64,000 bases of DNA from Pedosphaera sp. Its GTDB lineage: Bacteria; Verrucomicrobiota; Verrucomicrobiia; Limisphaerales; JADLHS01. Every line of letters begins with the position of its first letter. Position 1 is the stretch's first letter. Where the stretch lies: assembly GCA_009695195.1 (NCBI GenBank), contig SIBJ01000008.1, positions 1-64,000 on the forward strand. The letters run 5' to 3'. A program made the translations under genes and the position numbers. Below, piece after piece: positions 35,171 to 43,801 of the stretch. The notes beneath the pieces were generated by a model. The model saw only the letters and a program-made list of their open reading frames with translations. It did no database searches and had not been told where the DNA came from.

Positions 35171-35503
35171 ATGGCGACCACCGAATTAAGAATCGAAAAA
35201 CTCACCGACGGCCGCGGCCCCACACCGGAAAAAGGCCAGACCGTCACCGTCCACTACACCGGCTGTTTCACCGACGGCAAGAAGTTCGACAGCTCGGTGG
35301 ATCGCAACGAACCGTTCAGCTTTGTGCTGGGTGAGGGACAGGTCATCGCCGGCTGGGACGTTGGCGTGGCGAAGATGAAAGTGGGCGACAAGGTCAAGCT
35401 CACCATCCCACCGGAACTCGCCTACGGCCGCGACGGCTATTCGGGTGCCATCCCGCCCGATTCGACTTTGGTCTTCGAGGTCGAACTGCTCGCCATTGGA
35501 TAA
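35171..35503 (+). CDS. FKBP-type peptidyl-prolyl isomerase
   Basis: 110 residues from [20 protein letters not shown], a minimal single-domain FKBP. Motifs: [38 protein letters not shown] and [20 protein letters not shown]. There is no signal peptide, so it acts in the cytoplasm, isomerising proline bonds during folding. Confidence 0.95.
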   Translation: MATTELRIEKLTDGRGPTPEKGQTVTVHYTGCFTDGKKFDSSVDRNEPFSFVLGEGQVIAGWDVGVAKMKVGDKVKLTIPPELAYGRDGYSGAIPPDSTLVFEVELLAIG

Positions 35504-35512
35504 TGCGGTGGA

Positions 35513-35614
35513 GTGCGCCCGTCCTCGGGCGCAGCAAATTTGGAACTGCGGCAGGCGTGGGTTTTTCGAGTGCGGCTGAAATGTTCGCGCTGCTGCGCCC
35601 GGGGACGGGCGCAC
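35513..35614. repeat. Palindromic element GTGCGCCCGTCC
   Basis: Arms GTGCGCCCGTCCTCGGGCGC... at 35513-35536 and 35591-35614 are 24 bp with one mismatch. It fills the gap between the convergent FKBP and SUI1 genes and could serve both as a bidirectional terminator. Confidence 0.85.
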
Positions 35615-35624
35615 GCCGATGCCG

Positions 35625-36020
35625 CTACCCGCCCGCGAACACCGGCCGAAAATTCGCCTCGGTCAGGATGCGCGCGACCTCCGCGCGTTTGTCGCCTTGA
35701 ATCTCGATCTGACCGTCCTTCACCGTGCCGCCGGTGCCGCAGGTTTTCTGCATCGCCTTGGCCAGTTGCTCTTTTTCCGGCAGGCCGATGCCGACAAATC
35801 CCTTGATCACCGTCACGGTCTTGCCGCCGCGACCGGCTTTCACGCGGAGGATGTCCACGCGGCCGCGATTTTTCTTCGCCGGTGTCGCGATGGTCGTCGG
35901 CGCTGATTCGGTTGGTAAATTTTCAGGTGCGGGAGGAAGACCTTCGCTGGACAAAGCTCCGAATGGATTGTGTCCGAAACTCGATCCGCCGTCAGTGGGA
36001 ATGCGTTTGGAGCTGCTCAT
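35625..36020 (-). CDS. SUI1/YciH-type translation initiation factor
   Basis: The 131-residue protein has a Pro/Ser-rich N-terminal extension of about 50 residues and a SUI1 domain: GRGGKTVTVIKGFVG, AMQKTCGTGGTVKDGQIEIQ and GDKRAEVARILTE. Relatives of eukaryotic eIF1 in bacteria (YciH) affect start-site fidelity or translation under stress. The family assignment is sure; the role is inferred. Confidence 0.92.
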   Translation of the reverse strand: MSSSKRIPTDGGSSFGHNPFGALSSEGLPPAPENLPTESAPTTIATPAKKNRGRVDILRVKAGRGGKTVTVIKGFVGIGLPEKEQLAKAMQKTCGTGGTVKDGQIEIQGDKRAEVARILTEANFRPVFAGG

Positions 36021-36080
36021 GCAATTGTTCGCCGGTGAACTTAGCCATCAGCCAGCGCGCGGGAAATCAAAAACCCAGAC

Positions 36081-37691
36081 TCACGCCGCCGTGAGCGCAG
36101 CGCGTTCATCTTCGACGCCGCCGGTTTTCTCCAGGAAATAATCGTAGCCGCCCGCATACGGCGTGACTTCGCCGGCGCAGACGTGCAGCACTTTCGTCGC
36201 AAGTTGCCGGATGAAATGCACGTCGTGCGAAATGAAGATGAGCGTGCCCTCGTAACGTTCGAGCGCGAGCGTGAGCGATTCGACGGTGTGAATGTCCAGG
36301 TGCGTCGTGGGTTCGTCCATGAGCAGCAGGTTCGGCGGGTCCACGAGAAACTTGATGAGATTGAGCCGGCTTTTCTCGCCACCGCTGAGCACCGCCGTCT
36401 TCTTGAAGATGTCGTCCTTGCGGAACAGGAACGATCCCAAGACGGCGCGCGCCTCGTCCTCGGGCATCAGCGGCGCGCTGGCATTCACCTCTTCGAGCAC
36501 CGTCCGCTCGGGATCGAGCGTGTCGGCGCGATGCTGGCTGAAGTAACCGATCTTCGCGTTGTGCCCGAGATCGCGCTCACCTTTTTGAAATTGCACCACG
36601 CCCGCCAGAATTTTCAGCAACGTGGATTTCCCCGCGCCATTCGGTCCGACCAGCACCGTGCGCTCGCCGCGTTCCACCGTGAGATCGAGGTCGCGGTAAA
36701 CCTGGTTCGTGCCGTAGGCCATGTGAATGTCCACCAACGACACCGCTCTCTGGCCACCGCGCGGCGGTTGCGGAATCTGAAACCGGAACGGTTTCTTCGG
36801 CGCCATCGGCTGCTCGATCAACTCCATCCGCTCGATCTGCTTGAGCTTGCTCATCGCCTGCGACGCCTTGGACGTCACTGAGCGAAACCGCGATACGAAC
36901 TCCTGGAGGTTCGCGATCTCCTTCTGCTGATTTTTGTAGGCGGCGAGTTGCTGGTCGTAACGTTCCTCCCGTTGCCGGAGGTAGTCGGTGTAATTGCCCG
37001 TGTAGGCGATCAGCTTCTTGTCGGAAATTTCGTGAACTTGATCCACCACCTCATCCATGAACTGGCGATCATGCGAAATCAACAGCACCGCGCCGGAATA
37101 ATTCTTGAGATAATCTTGCAGCCAGAGCAGCGCGAGCAGATCGAGATGATTCGTCGGTTCGTCCAGCAGCAGGAGGTCCGGCTCCATCACCAGCAACCGC
37201 GCCAACCGCGCGCGCATGATCCAGCCGCCGCTCATCTCCGTCGCCTTGCGCTCGAAATCGGTGTCGCGAAAACCCAGCCCGCGCAACATCTTCTTCGCCT
37301 TCACGTCCACGTGCGGATCGTTCAACTTGTCGTGCTTGGCGTGAACCTCCATGTATTCCGGCGTGGAGACTGCGCCGAGTTTCTCCAGCTCGTGCAAACG
37401 TTTTTCCAACGCCGGCAATTCATCCACGCGACCCGTCGCCACGTCCAGCACCGTTTCGTCCCCGTGCGCTTCGCCTTCCTGCGGGAGATAACCGACCATC
37501 GTCCATTCATCGCGCTCGACCGTGCCGGCGTCCGGCTCGCGTTCTTTGAGAATGATGGAGAACAAGGTGGTTTTGCCCGTGCCGTTCGCCCCGACCAGCG
37601 CCACGCGGTCGCCGTAGTTCACCTGGAACGACGCGTTCTCGAACAGCGTCCGCGCGCCGAGCGTTATCTTAAGGTCACGAATGATGAGCAT
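36081..37691 (-). CDS. ABC-F family ATPase
   Basis: The 536-residue soluble protein has two ABC domains: Walker A GANGTGKTT with signature MSGGW and Walker B LLLLDEPTNHLD in the first half, and VGPNGAGKSTLLK, LSGGEKSRL and LLMDEPTTHLD in the second. They are joined by a charged linker with KQIERMELIEQP. There is no membrane domain. ABC-F proteins act on the ribosome; whether this one is an EttA-like translation factor or gives antibiotic resistance cannot be told. Confidence 0.95.
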   Translation of the reverse strand: MLIIRDLKITLGARTLFENASFQVNYGDRVALVGANGTGKTTLFSIILKEREPDAGTVERDEWTMVGYLPQEGEAHGDETVLDVATGRVDELPALEKRLHELEKLGAVSTPEYMEVHAKHDKLNDPHVDVKAKKMLRGLGFRDTDFERKATEMSGGWIMRARLARLLVMEPDLLLLDEPTNHLDLLALLWLQDYLKNYSGAVLLISHDRQFMDEVVDQVHEISDKKLIAYTGNYTDYLRQREERYDQQLAAYKNQQKEIANLQEFVSRFRSVTSKASQAMSKLKQIERMELIEQPMAPKKPFRFQIPQPPRGGQRAVSLVDIHMAYGTNQVYRDLDLTVERGERTVLVGPNGAGKSTLLKILAGVVQFQKGERDLGHNAKIGYFSQHRADTLDPERTVLEEVNASAPLMPEDEARAVLGSFLFRKDDIFKKTAVLSGGEKSRLNLIKFLVDPPNLLLMDEPTTHLDIHTVESLTLALERYEGTLIFISHDVHFIRQLATKVLHVCAGEVTPYAGGYDYFLEKTGGVEDERAALTAA

Positions 37692-37817
37692 GAAATAAAA
37701 GTGGTGGCCGACGATTCATCGTCACGAAACGAACAGAGGGGAACTCCGCCCGAGCCGGAGTCATGGATTCACCAGCGGCAACACAAGTCGCAGAGGATAT
37801 GGCCGAAACGCGCGGCG

Positions 37818-39020
37818 TCAATGAGCCATTTGACGCTCGGAGGCCGGCGTCTCCTTCGCGGCGGGCAGCGTGAAGGAAAACGTCGTGCCCGTCCCGACCT
37901 CGCTCGCCGCCCACACTTCGCCGCCGTGACTTTGCACGAGGTGCTTCACGATGGCGAGGCCGAGGCCCGTGCCGCCGGCATCGCGCGACCGGGCTTTGTC
38001 CACACGATAAAACCGTTCGAACACGCGGCTGAGCGATTCCGCCGAAATGCCCGGGCCATCGTCGCGCACGGAAACTTCGATCTTGTCGCTGCCGGTCTCG
38101 CGCGCGGCGACGATCACATTGCCGCCGGCGCGACCATACTTGATGGCGTTGTCCACGAGATTGCCGAGGATTTGTTGCAACCGCACTTCGTCGGCTTGCG
38201 CGCGAAGTGCGCCGGTCTCATGGCGCAGGGTGATTTCCTTGCGCGCGCCGCGTTCCGCAAAATCGGCGAAAACTTTTTCCGTCACGCTGGCGAGTGCGAC
38301 TGGTTGCAGGTTGAGCGCGACGTGGCCGGATTCGAGCTGCGAAATCGTGAGCAGGTCTTCGATGAGCAATTGCAGCCGCCCGGCGTTGCGTTCGATGCTC
38401 TGGAGAAAACGCGTGGCGACTTCCGGATCATTCTGCGCGCCGTCGAGCAGCGTCTCGGTGTAACCCTTGATGAGCGAGAGCGGCGTGCGGAGTTCGTGGC
38501 TGACGTTCGCGACGAATTCCTCGCGCGTGCGTTCGAGTTGCTTGAGGCGCGTGAGGTCATGGAAGACGAGAATCGTGCCGAGCCGCCGGCGATCCACACT
38601 CGTGAGCGCCGCGGCATTAACTTGCAACCAACGCCCACCACCACCGGGCAATTCCAATTCGTGATCAACCACCCGCCCCGCGGCGCTCGCGCGCTCGACT
38701 AGCTCCGTTACTTCATGCACGCGCACCGCTTCGAGCAACGCCTGCCCGCGCAGAATTCCCGTCGTGCCGAACATCTGCGCGAAAGCGCGGTTCGCGAACT
38801 GCACTCGTCCCGCATCGTCGAGCACCAGTACGCCTTCGATCATGCTGTCGAACAACGCGTCCTGACGGGCGAGGGTTTCCGTGGCGGCGGATTGGGCGCG
38901 GCTCTCGCGCCGGGCGAGTTCCGCGCGCCACGATTCCTGTTCGCGTCGCAACTTCGCGCGCCACCAGAAATGCAGCGCGATGGCGGCCAGAAAAATCAGG
39001 ATGGTCAGCGCTGGCCACAT
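37818..39020 (-). CDS. Sensor histidine kinase, PhoR-like
   Basis: The protein has 400 residues from MWPALTILIFLAAIALHFWW, a single N-terminal membrane helix. A coiled region and a PAS domain follow (FDSMIEGVLVLDDAGRVQFA). The HisKA box is FVANVSHELRTPLSLIKGYT, and the ATPase boxes are NLVDNAIKYG, DDGPGIS, FYRVDKARSRDAGGTGLGLA. The order PAS-HisKA-HATPase with one helix resembles PhoR. The response regulator is the next gene upstream. The sequence before 39020 is a repeat, which argues against a longer start. Confidence 0.92.
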   Translation of the reverse strand: MWPALTILIFLAAIALHFWWRAKLRREQESWRAELARRESRAQSAATETLARQDALFDSMIEGVLVLDDAGRVQFANRAFAQMFGTTGILRGQALLEAVRVHEVTELVERASAAGRVVDHELELPGGGGRWLQVNAAALTSVDRRRLGTILVFHDLTRLKQLERTREEFVANVSHELRTPLSLIKGYTETLLDGAQNDPEVATRFLQSIERNAGRLQLLIEDLLTISQLESGHVALNLQPVALASVTEKVFADFAERGARKEITLRHETGALRAQADEVRLQQILGNLVDNAIKYGRAGGNVIVAARETGSDKIEVSVRDDGPGISAESLSRVFERFYRVDKARSRDAGGTGLGLAIVKHLVQSHGGEVWAASEVGTGTTFSFTLPAAKETPASERQMAH

Positions 39021-39029
39021 CAGACGGGA

Positions 39030-39125
39030 AATGAAGAATGAGGAATGAAGAATGAAGAATTCAAAGGAAGACCAAGAGGCCCACGCCACCGGGCTTCTTC
39101 ATTCTTAATTCTTAATTCTTCATTC
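39030..39125. repeat. Palindrome of GAATGAA-type units
   Basis: AATGAAGAATGAGGAATGAA and further units at 39030-39062 are complementary to TTCTTCATTCTTAATTCTTA at 39095-39125. The element sits between the regulator and kinase genes of one two-component operon, so it could reduce read-through to the kinase. Confidence 0.82.
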
Positions 39126-39840
39126 ACTCAACAAACCGATACCCGACACCCCGCACCGTATCCAGATGTTTCGCGGCGGGGCCGAGCTTCTCGCGCAGCC
39201 GGCGCATGTGCGTGTCCACCGTGCGCGTGTCAATTGCCGCGTCGTATTCCCACACGTCGCGCAGCAACGCATCGCGCGTCTGCACGCGACCGGCACGCTC
39301 GGCGAGCACGGTCACCAGCTTGAACTCCGTCGCCGTCAACTCGATCGCCTTGCCCTTCCACGACACGAGATGTTTCGGCAGATCAATCAACAGCTCGCCG
39401 AAGCGCATCGTCTCGCGCTTTTCTCCGGACGCCGCGCCGCGTTGCAAAATCTTTTTCACGCGCAAGACGAGTTCGCGCGGGCTGAACGGCTTCGTCACGT
39501 AATCGTCCGCGCCGAGTTCGAGGCCGAGCACGCGATCAATTTCCGCCGCCTTCGCGGTGAGCATGAGGATGGGAATTTTCGCCGTGGCGGAATCGCGGCG
39601 CAGGAGTTTGCAGACTTCCAGACCGTCAATTTCCGGTAGCATCACGTCCAGCACCACGAGCGCGGGCAATTGCGCCTTGGCCTTCTTCAACGCCTCGCCG
39701 CCATCCGCCGCCGTGGCGATGTCGAAGCCGGCCTGCTTGAGGTTGAACGCGACGAGTTCCACCGCCTCCGGTTCGTCGTCCACGATGAGAATCTTCTGTT
39801 TCAACGACGGAGAGATAGCAGGCGCGCGGGCGGGACTCAA
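39124..39840 (-). CDS. OmpR/PhoB-family response regulator
   Basis: The 238-residue protein has a receiver with ILIVDDEPEAVELV, phospho-acceptor Asp in LVVLDVMLPEIDGL, Thr/Ser in LMLTAK and Lys in YVTKPFSPRE. The C-terminal winged helix has ELTATEFKLVTVLAERAGRV and TRTVDTHMRRLREKLG. It pairs with the PhoR-like kinase 103 bases downstream and may control phosphate or envelope genes. The first 14 residues could be an over-long start. Confidence 0.92.
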   Translation of the reverse strand: MSPARAPAISPSLKQKILIVDDEPEAVELVAFNLKQAGFDIATAADGGEALKKAKAQLPALVVLDVMLPEIDGLEVCKLLRRDSATAKIPILMLTAKAAEIDRVLGLELGADDYVTKPFSPRELVLRVKKILQRGAASGEKRETMRFGELLIDLPKHLVSWKGKAIELTATEFKLVTVLAERAGRVQTRDALLRDVWEYDAAIDTRTVDTHMRRLREKLGPAAKHLDTVRGVGYRFVE

Positions 39841-39896
39841 TTCAATCCCGGCAACAGAACGGTGACGGGTTTGTTACGGGAAGGTGACGAAGCGAT

Positions 39897-40023
39897 GAAA
39901 GCTCCAAGCACCAACATCCAAGCTCCAGAGAAGCTCCAAAACCCAAACCTCAAACCAGCTTGGCCAGTTGGAGCTTGGTGCTTGAAGTTTCTCTGGAGCT
40001 TGGTGCTTGGAATTTGGAGCTTC
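39897..40023. repeat. Palindrome of AGCTCCAAGCACC units
   Basis: AGCTCCAAGCACCAACATCC and following words at 39897-39932 are largely complementary to TTCTCTGGAGCTTGGTGCTT and following at 39989-40023. It is the same family as the 35-bp perfect palindrome at 48113-48255 inside the TolC-like gene. Here it is intergenic, between arsC and the response regulator gene. Confidence 0.85.
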
Positions 40024-40465
40024 ATTTTCGCCCGTCCCGCAAACCATCCGCATAGGCACCGAACACGCGGCGGATTTCATCCCGCACGCGGCGGAAAATT
40101 TCCATCTGCTCGGCCTCGCTGCCGGTGGCGTGCGCCGGATCGTCGAACGGCCAGTGGTGCCGGTTCACCTGGGCGGGAAACACGGGGCAAACCAGATCCG
40201 CCTTGCCGCAAACGGTGATGACGGTGTGGACGGGCTGTTTCAGAAATTCGTCGAGGTGCTTCGAGCGCTGGCCGGAAATATCAATGCCGATTTCCGCCAG
40301 CGCCTTGATCGCGAGCGGATGCACGAAGCCCGCCGGGTTGCTGCCCGCGCTCGCCACATTCACGAGATCACCTGCCGCCGCGCGGAGGATTCCTTCGGCG
40401 ATGTGGCTGCGACACGAATTGCCGGTGCAGAGGATCAGGACGAGCGGTTTGGAATCGGATGGCAT
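40022..40465 (-). CDS. arsC: Arsenate reductase, thioredoxin-coupled type
   Basis: The 147-residue protein has the low-molecular-weight phosphatase loop LCTGNSCRS with Cys13, and the redox pair C86 and C93 in [10 protein letters not shown], spaced as in thioredoxin-dependent ArsC. It reduces arsenate to arsenite in the cytoplasm. The next gene upstream on the same strand is an aquaporin, an arrangement known from arsenic operons in which a channel lets arsenite out. Confidence 0.9.
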   Translation of the reverse strand: MPSDSKPLVLILCTGNSCRSHIAEGILRAAAGDLVNVASAGSNPAGFVHPLAIKALAEIGIDISGQRSKHLDEFLKQPVHTVITVCGKADLVCPVFPAQVNRHHWPFDDPAHATGSEAEQMEIFRRVRDEIRRVFGAYADGLRDGRK

Positions 40466-40530
40466 GGCGTCTCATTAGCACCGGACTTCAGCCCGGTGTT
40501 CGCGTTGAAATGATTGAGGCTGCCGTGGTC

Positions 40531-40697
40531 GCGCCAGCGTCATGGAGTGCGGTGGGTGAGGGGTGAGGGCACACACCGCTTTGGAATGGGGAAAAATCAA
40601 ACTTTCAATACCCGACGTCCAACCTCGAACATTGCAGCCCGAAAGCGGTGTCAGCCCTGTTCCCCGCCAGCCACCGCACTCCAAGACGCTGACGCGC
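40531..40697. repeat. Palindromic element, second copy of the 27762 family
   Basis: The ends GCGCCAGCGT...GGAGTGCGGTGG (40531-40555) and CCACCGCACTCC...(40671-40697) match those at 27762-27913, as do the inner words ACACCGCTTT and AAGCGGTGT. The central 50 bases differ between copies. It lies between the aquaporin and arsC genes. Confidence 0.88.
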
Positions 40698-40743
40698 GTT
40701 CCTTTCCGACTGTTGGCCCGTGGTGATGAGATGAGATTTCGGC

Positions 40744-41418
40744 TCATGGCACTTTTTGTAATTCTCCTGCGCGGCAACAATTCTCGCGCGCGCAAATGCA
40801 CGCCGGCACCGCCAGCGCCGCGCCCAGCACCGGCGCGAGCAGATAAATCCAAAGCGCGTCAACTTGTCCGCTGACTAACGCCGGCGCGAGCGAGCGGGCC
40901 GGATTCATCGAAGCGCCGCAGATCGGCCCGGCGAACATCGCTTCCAATCCGATCACCGCACCGATGGCGATGCCCGCCGTCATGCCCTTTTCCTTCGCGC
41001 CCGTGGAGACGTTCAGGATAACCAGCACCAGGAGCGCGGTGAGAACGATTTCCAAAACGAACGATTGCATGGCCGGGCCGGCGGGTTGTGTCGCGCCGAG
41101 CAGTTTGCTCGCGGGAAACAGGCAGCGCATCAAGCCGCTCGCCACGAGCGCGCCGGCGCATTGCGCGAGCACGTAAGGCAAAACCTGTTTGCCGGAAAGC
41201 CGTCGCGCGAGCCAGAAGCCGAACGTGACGGCGGGATTGAAATGCGCGCCCGAGACATCGCCGAAGGTGTAAATCATCGTCATCACCACCAGCCCGAACG
41301 TGAGCGCGATGCCGACGTGCGTGATCGCGCCGCCGCTCGCTTCGTTGATGACGATGGCGCCCGTCCCCGCAAACACCAGCGCAAACGTGCCGAGAAATTC
41401 CGCCGCGAGTGATTTCAT
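40744..41418 (-). CDS. Aquaporin (MIP family), arsC-linked
   Basis: The 224-residue protein has six membrane helices and both NPA boxes: SGAHFNPAVT at N61 and GASMNPARS at N172. MIP channels pass water, glycerol or uncharged arsenite. Its position upstream of arsC on the same strand, with only a repeat element between, suggests an AqpS-like role: arsenite made by ArsC leaves through the channel. A cysteine-rich C-terminus (CICARENCCRAGE) is unusual. Confidence 0.92.
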   Translation of the reverse strand: MKSLAAEFLGTFALVFAGTGAIVINEASGGAITHVGIALTFGLVVMTMIYTFGDVSGAHFNPAVTFGFWLARRLSGKQVLPYVLAQCAGALVASGLMRCLFPASKLLGATQPAGPAMQSFVLEIVLTALLVLVILNVSTGAKEKGMTAGIAIGAVIGLEAMFAGPICGASMNPARSLAPALVSGQVDALWIYLLAPVLGAALAVPACICARENCCRAGELQKVP

Positions 41419-41428
41419 TTCCGCGATT

Positions 41429-41452
41429 GTAGGAGACGACGTGAGGAGTCTC
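41429..41452. repeat. Single GTAGGAGACGACGTGAGGAG repeat arm
   Basis: One arm of the repeat family seen at 840-909 and 1260-1283, here just upstream of the aquaporin start. Confidence 0.6.
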
Positions 41453-41471
41453 TAACTTATTTTTTGATTCG

Positions 41472-41565
41472 GAGCGCGGGCTTCAGCCCGCTTCACGGTC
41501 CGGTAGTTGCATTGGCGTCGTGCGTGAGGAAAGGCGGGCGGTGAAGCGGACTGAAGTCCGCGCTC
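41472..41565. repeat. Palindromic element GAGCGCGGGCTTCAGCCCGC
   Basis: Arms at 41472-41496 and 41541-41565 are 25 bp with two differences. The differences are in paired positions of a smaller hairpin inside each arm (GGGCTTCAGCCC against GGACTGAAGTCC), so each arm keeps its own fold. Confidence 0.82.
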
Positions 41566-41634
41566 CGGCGCGGCCTGTTTCCCGCGTGCCGGAAGTCCGC
41601 CGCTTCGTGGAGCTGGCGCATGGCGCCGGCTCGC

Positions 41635-42975
41635 TCAGAATTTCCAAACGCCATCCACTTGCAATCGCGTCATGCCCGTCTCCGAGCCGGCGGGGCTGGG
41701 GTGGATCAGTTCGGTGAAGAAGCACGCGACGCCGAGCGTGAAGGAGTCGTACGGCGAGTAGCTCAACTTCACCCAATGTCCGCGCACGTTTGTGCCCGCG
41801 CCGTAGCCTGCGCCCGGCGCGGTGAAGCCGGCGTTCGGTTGTTGCACCTGATAAAACGCGCCGAAGTCGGACTCGGGAAATTCCTCGAACCACGCGTCCG
41901 CCCCCAGGCTTTCGTAACGATACGCCAGTTCCCACGTCCGCTTCTTGCCCGCTTTGCCGAAGGCGATCCCGGCGGAGTAACCCTGGTGATCGCGCGGCGC
42001 GGCGGGGTTGTTCACGTAATCGCCGCTGACATGGATGGGAAATGCGCCGGGATAACACGGGAATTTTTCCAGCGTCCACGTCACACCGGCGTCCAGGTAG
42101 ATCGGATTGAAATTAAACATCGGTGCGCCCGCGGCGTTGCGGGTGTTGCCGCGGTTCCCGTTCGGCACGTTGCCGTTGATCAAGTTTTCGTCGTTGCCAA
42201 TCCCGAACCCGGCGATGCCCAGCGTCGTGGCGAGGTGCGGATTCCAGTTGGCGTCCCAGCGCCACTGCGCGCCCGCCAGCCAGGGATCTCGGCCGCTCGC
42301 GCTCAACTCGTCGAGCACGAACGCGCCGCCGTTGAACTTGAGACTGTGATGTTTGTTCAGCGTGTAGGTCAGTTGCGCCGCGGCGCCTTCCGGCGTGTAA
42401 TCGCGGTCGAACATCATCGTCGAGGGGAAGTGGAAGGGGTTTTCCATTTTGCCGAAGGTGAGCGCGCCCGCCCAGTCGGCCGTGTGGATCGGCGACCACT
42501 TGCCGTAAGCGAGATCGAAGTAAACGAACTTCTTCGAGGCGTTGTCGGCGAACGTCGCGTTGCCGGAGATGGGATCGCCGCCGAACGCGCCGGACGCTTC
42601 GCTGGAAGTCAGCCGCAAGCCGACCTCCATGTCGTCGAGCAAAATCGCCGTGACGCCGAACCGCATCCGATAGCGGAACCGGTCGCGGTCCACGAACGCC
42701 GGGTTCGCGCCGTAAAATCCCTCGAAGCGTCCGCGCAGGTCACCGCTGAATTTCAACGCCGAAACCCATTCCGGCATTTCGCGCCGGGCCGCGGCCGGGG
42801 CGGCTGGCTTTTTGTCGCCCTCCTCGCGCAACTCACGCGCTTCCTTCACGGTCAGCACACCTTTGTCCACGAGTTTGTTGAGCAGCGCGTCCACGCTTTG
42901 GGCGTGACTGGTGAGCGTGAAGGCGATTCCCGCCGCGACCGCGAGGAGCGTCGTCTGGAGTTCTGATTGTTTCAT
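41635..42975 (-). CDS. Outer-membrane porin (putative porin family)
   Basis: The protein has 446 residues from MKQSELQTTLLAVAAG, with signal peptide cleavage near TSHAQS. A short helical segment (LLNKLVDKGVLTVKEARELR) precedes the barrel, as in many verrucomicrobial and Bacteroidetes porins. The barrel shows alternating strands with aromatic girdles and ends in Phe (VDGVWKF), the outer-membrane insertion signal. Substrate unknown; it may take up phosphate or anions given the nearby regulators, but that is speculation. Confidence 0.82.
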   Translation of the reverse strand: MKQSELQTTLLAVAAGIAFTLTSHAQSVDALLNKLVDKGVLTVKEARELREEGDKKPAAPAAARREMPEWVSALKFSGDLRGRFEGFYGANPAFVDRDRFRYRMRFGVTAILLDDMEVGLRLTSSEASGAFGGDPISGNATFADNASKKFVYFDLAYGKWSPIHTADWAGALTFGKMENPFHFPSTMMFDRDYTPEGAAAQLTYTLNKHHSLKFNGGAFVLDELSASGRDPWLAGAQWRWDANWNPHLATTLGIAGFGIGNDENLINGNVPNGNRGNTRNAAGAPMFNFNPIYLDAGVTWTLEKFPCYPGAFPIHVSGDYVNNPAAPRDHQGYSAGIAFGKAGKKRTWELAYRYESLGADAWFEEFPESDFGAFYQVQQPNAGFTAPGAGYGAGTNVRGHWVKLSYSPYDSFTLGVACFFTELIHPSPAGSETGMTRLQVDGVWKF

Positions 42976-43085
42976 GCACGTTGAAGTCCTAGACTTCGGC
43001 GCGAAACCTAGATGTGCCGCGTTACGCGCGCGAGGCAGAAGTGTGACAATCGCGTGACGAAGCGGATTGCACCAAACCAACCGGA

Positions 43086-43712
43086 ATGAAAATGAAAACC
43101 CTCAACTCCCTGATCGTTATGACCAGCCTCCTCACCAGCGGCGCCTGGGCCGAAACCGTGAACTTCGATGACGCCAAACCCGGCGCCGCGCCGCCCGGTT
43201 GGACCGCAACCCAAACCGGCAAAGGCGACGCGAAATGGACCATCGAGAAGGACGCCAGTGCCCCGAGCCAACCGAACGTCCTCAAGCAATCCGGCGAAGC
43301 CGCGTATCCCGTCTGCTTCAAGAACGCGACTAGCCTCAAGGACGGTTTCGTGGAAGTGAAGTTCAAGCCCGTCTCCGGCAAGGAGGATCAGGCGGGCGGC
43401 GTGGTCTGGCGCGCGAAGGATTCGGACAATTACTACATCGCCCGCGCCAACGCGCTCGAAGACAACGTCTGCATTTACCATACGATCAAAGGAAAACGCA
43501 CCGAGAAGAAGCGCACGGAACTGAAAGTGGCCACCGGCGTCTGGCACACTCTGCGGGTGGATTTCAGCGGCGGACATTTCACTGTCACATGCGACGGGAA
43601 GAAAGCCATCGAGTGGGACGACCAGACTTTCATCGAAGCCGGCATGGTCGGCGTGTGGACGAAGGCCGACAGCGTGACGCTGTTTGACGATTTCACATAC
43701 GGGGCCAAGTGA
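43086..43712 (+). CDS. Secreted DUF1080-like (3-keto-disaccharide hydrolase fold) protein
   Basis: The 208-residue protein has a signal peptide (MKMKTLNSLIVMTSLLTSGA, cleavage near AWAE). The rest is a jelly-roll of the LamG/DUF1080 type: GFVEVKFKPVSGKEDQAGGV, VWRAKDSDNYYIARANALED, TGVWHTLRVDFSG and a final WTKADSVTLFDDFTY. Such domains bind or cleave sugars. It is divergent from the porin gene. Confidence 0.8.
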   Translation: MKMKTLNSLIVMTSLLTSGAWAETVNFDDAKPGAAPPGWTATQTGKGDAKWTIEKDASAPSQPNVLKQSGEAAYPVCFKNATSLKDGFVEVKFKPVSGKEDQAGGVVWRAKDSDNYYIARANALEDNVCIYHTIKGKRTEKKRTELKVATGVWHTLRVDFSGGHFTVTCDGKKAIEWDDQTFIEAGMVGVWTKADSVTLFDDFTYGAK

Positions 43713-43801
43713 AGTTGAGTTAGGAGCGTGGCTACTCCTTGAGTTCCAGAATTTAAATTGTTCCCATGCTTGCGCCGAGCCGCTAATTGTTTGTCCAACC
43801 T

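Noticed and set aside
36948-38702. Open frame of 584 codons on the plus strand over ABC-F and kinase genes
   Set aside because: It crosses two well-supported genes on the other strand and their intergenic gap; the translation is low in hydrophobic patterning and shows no domain.
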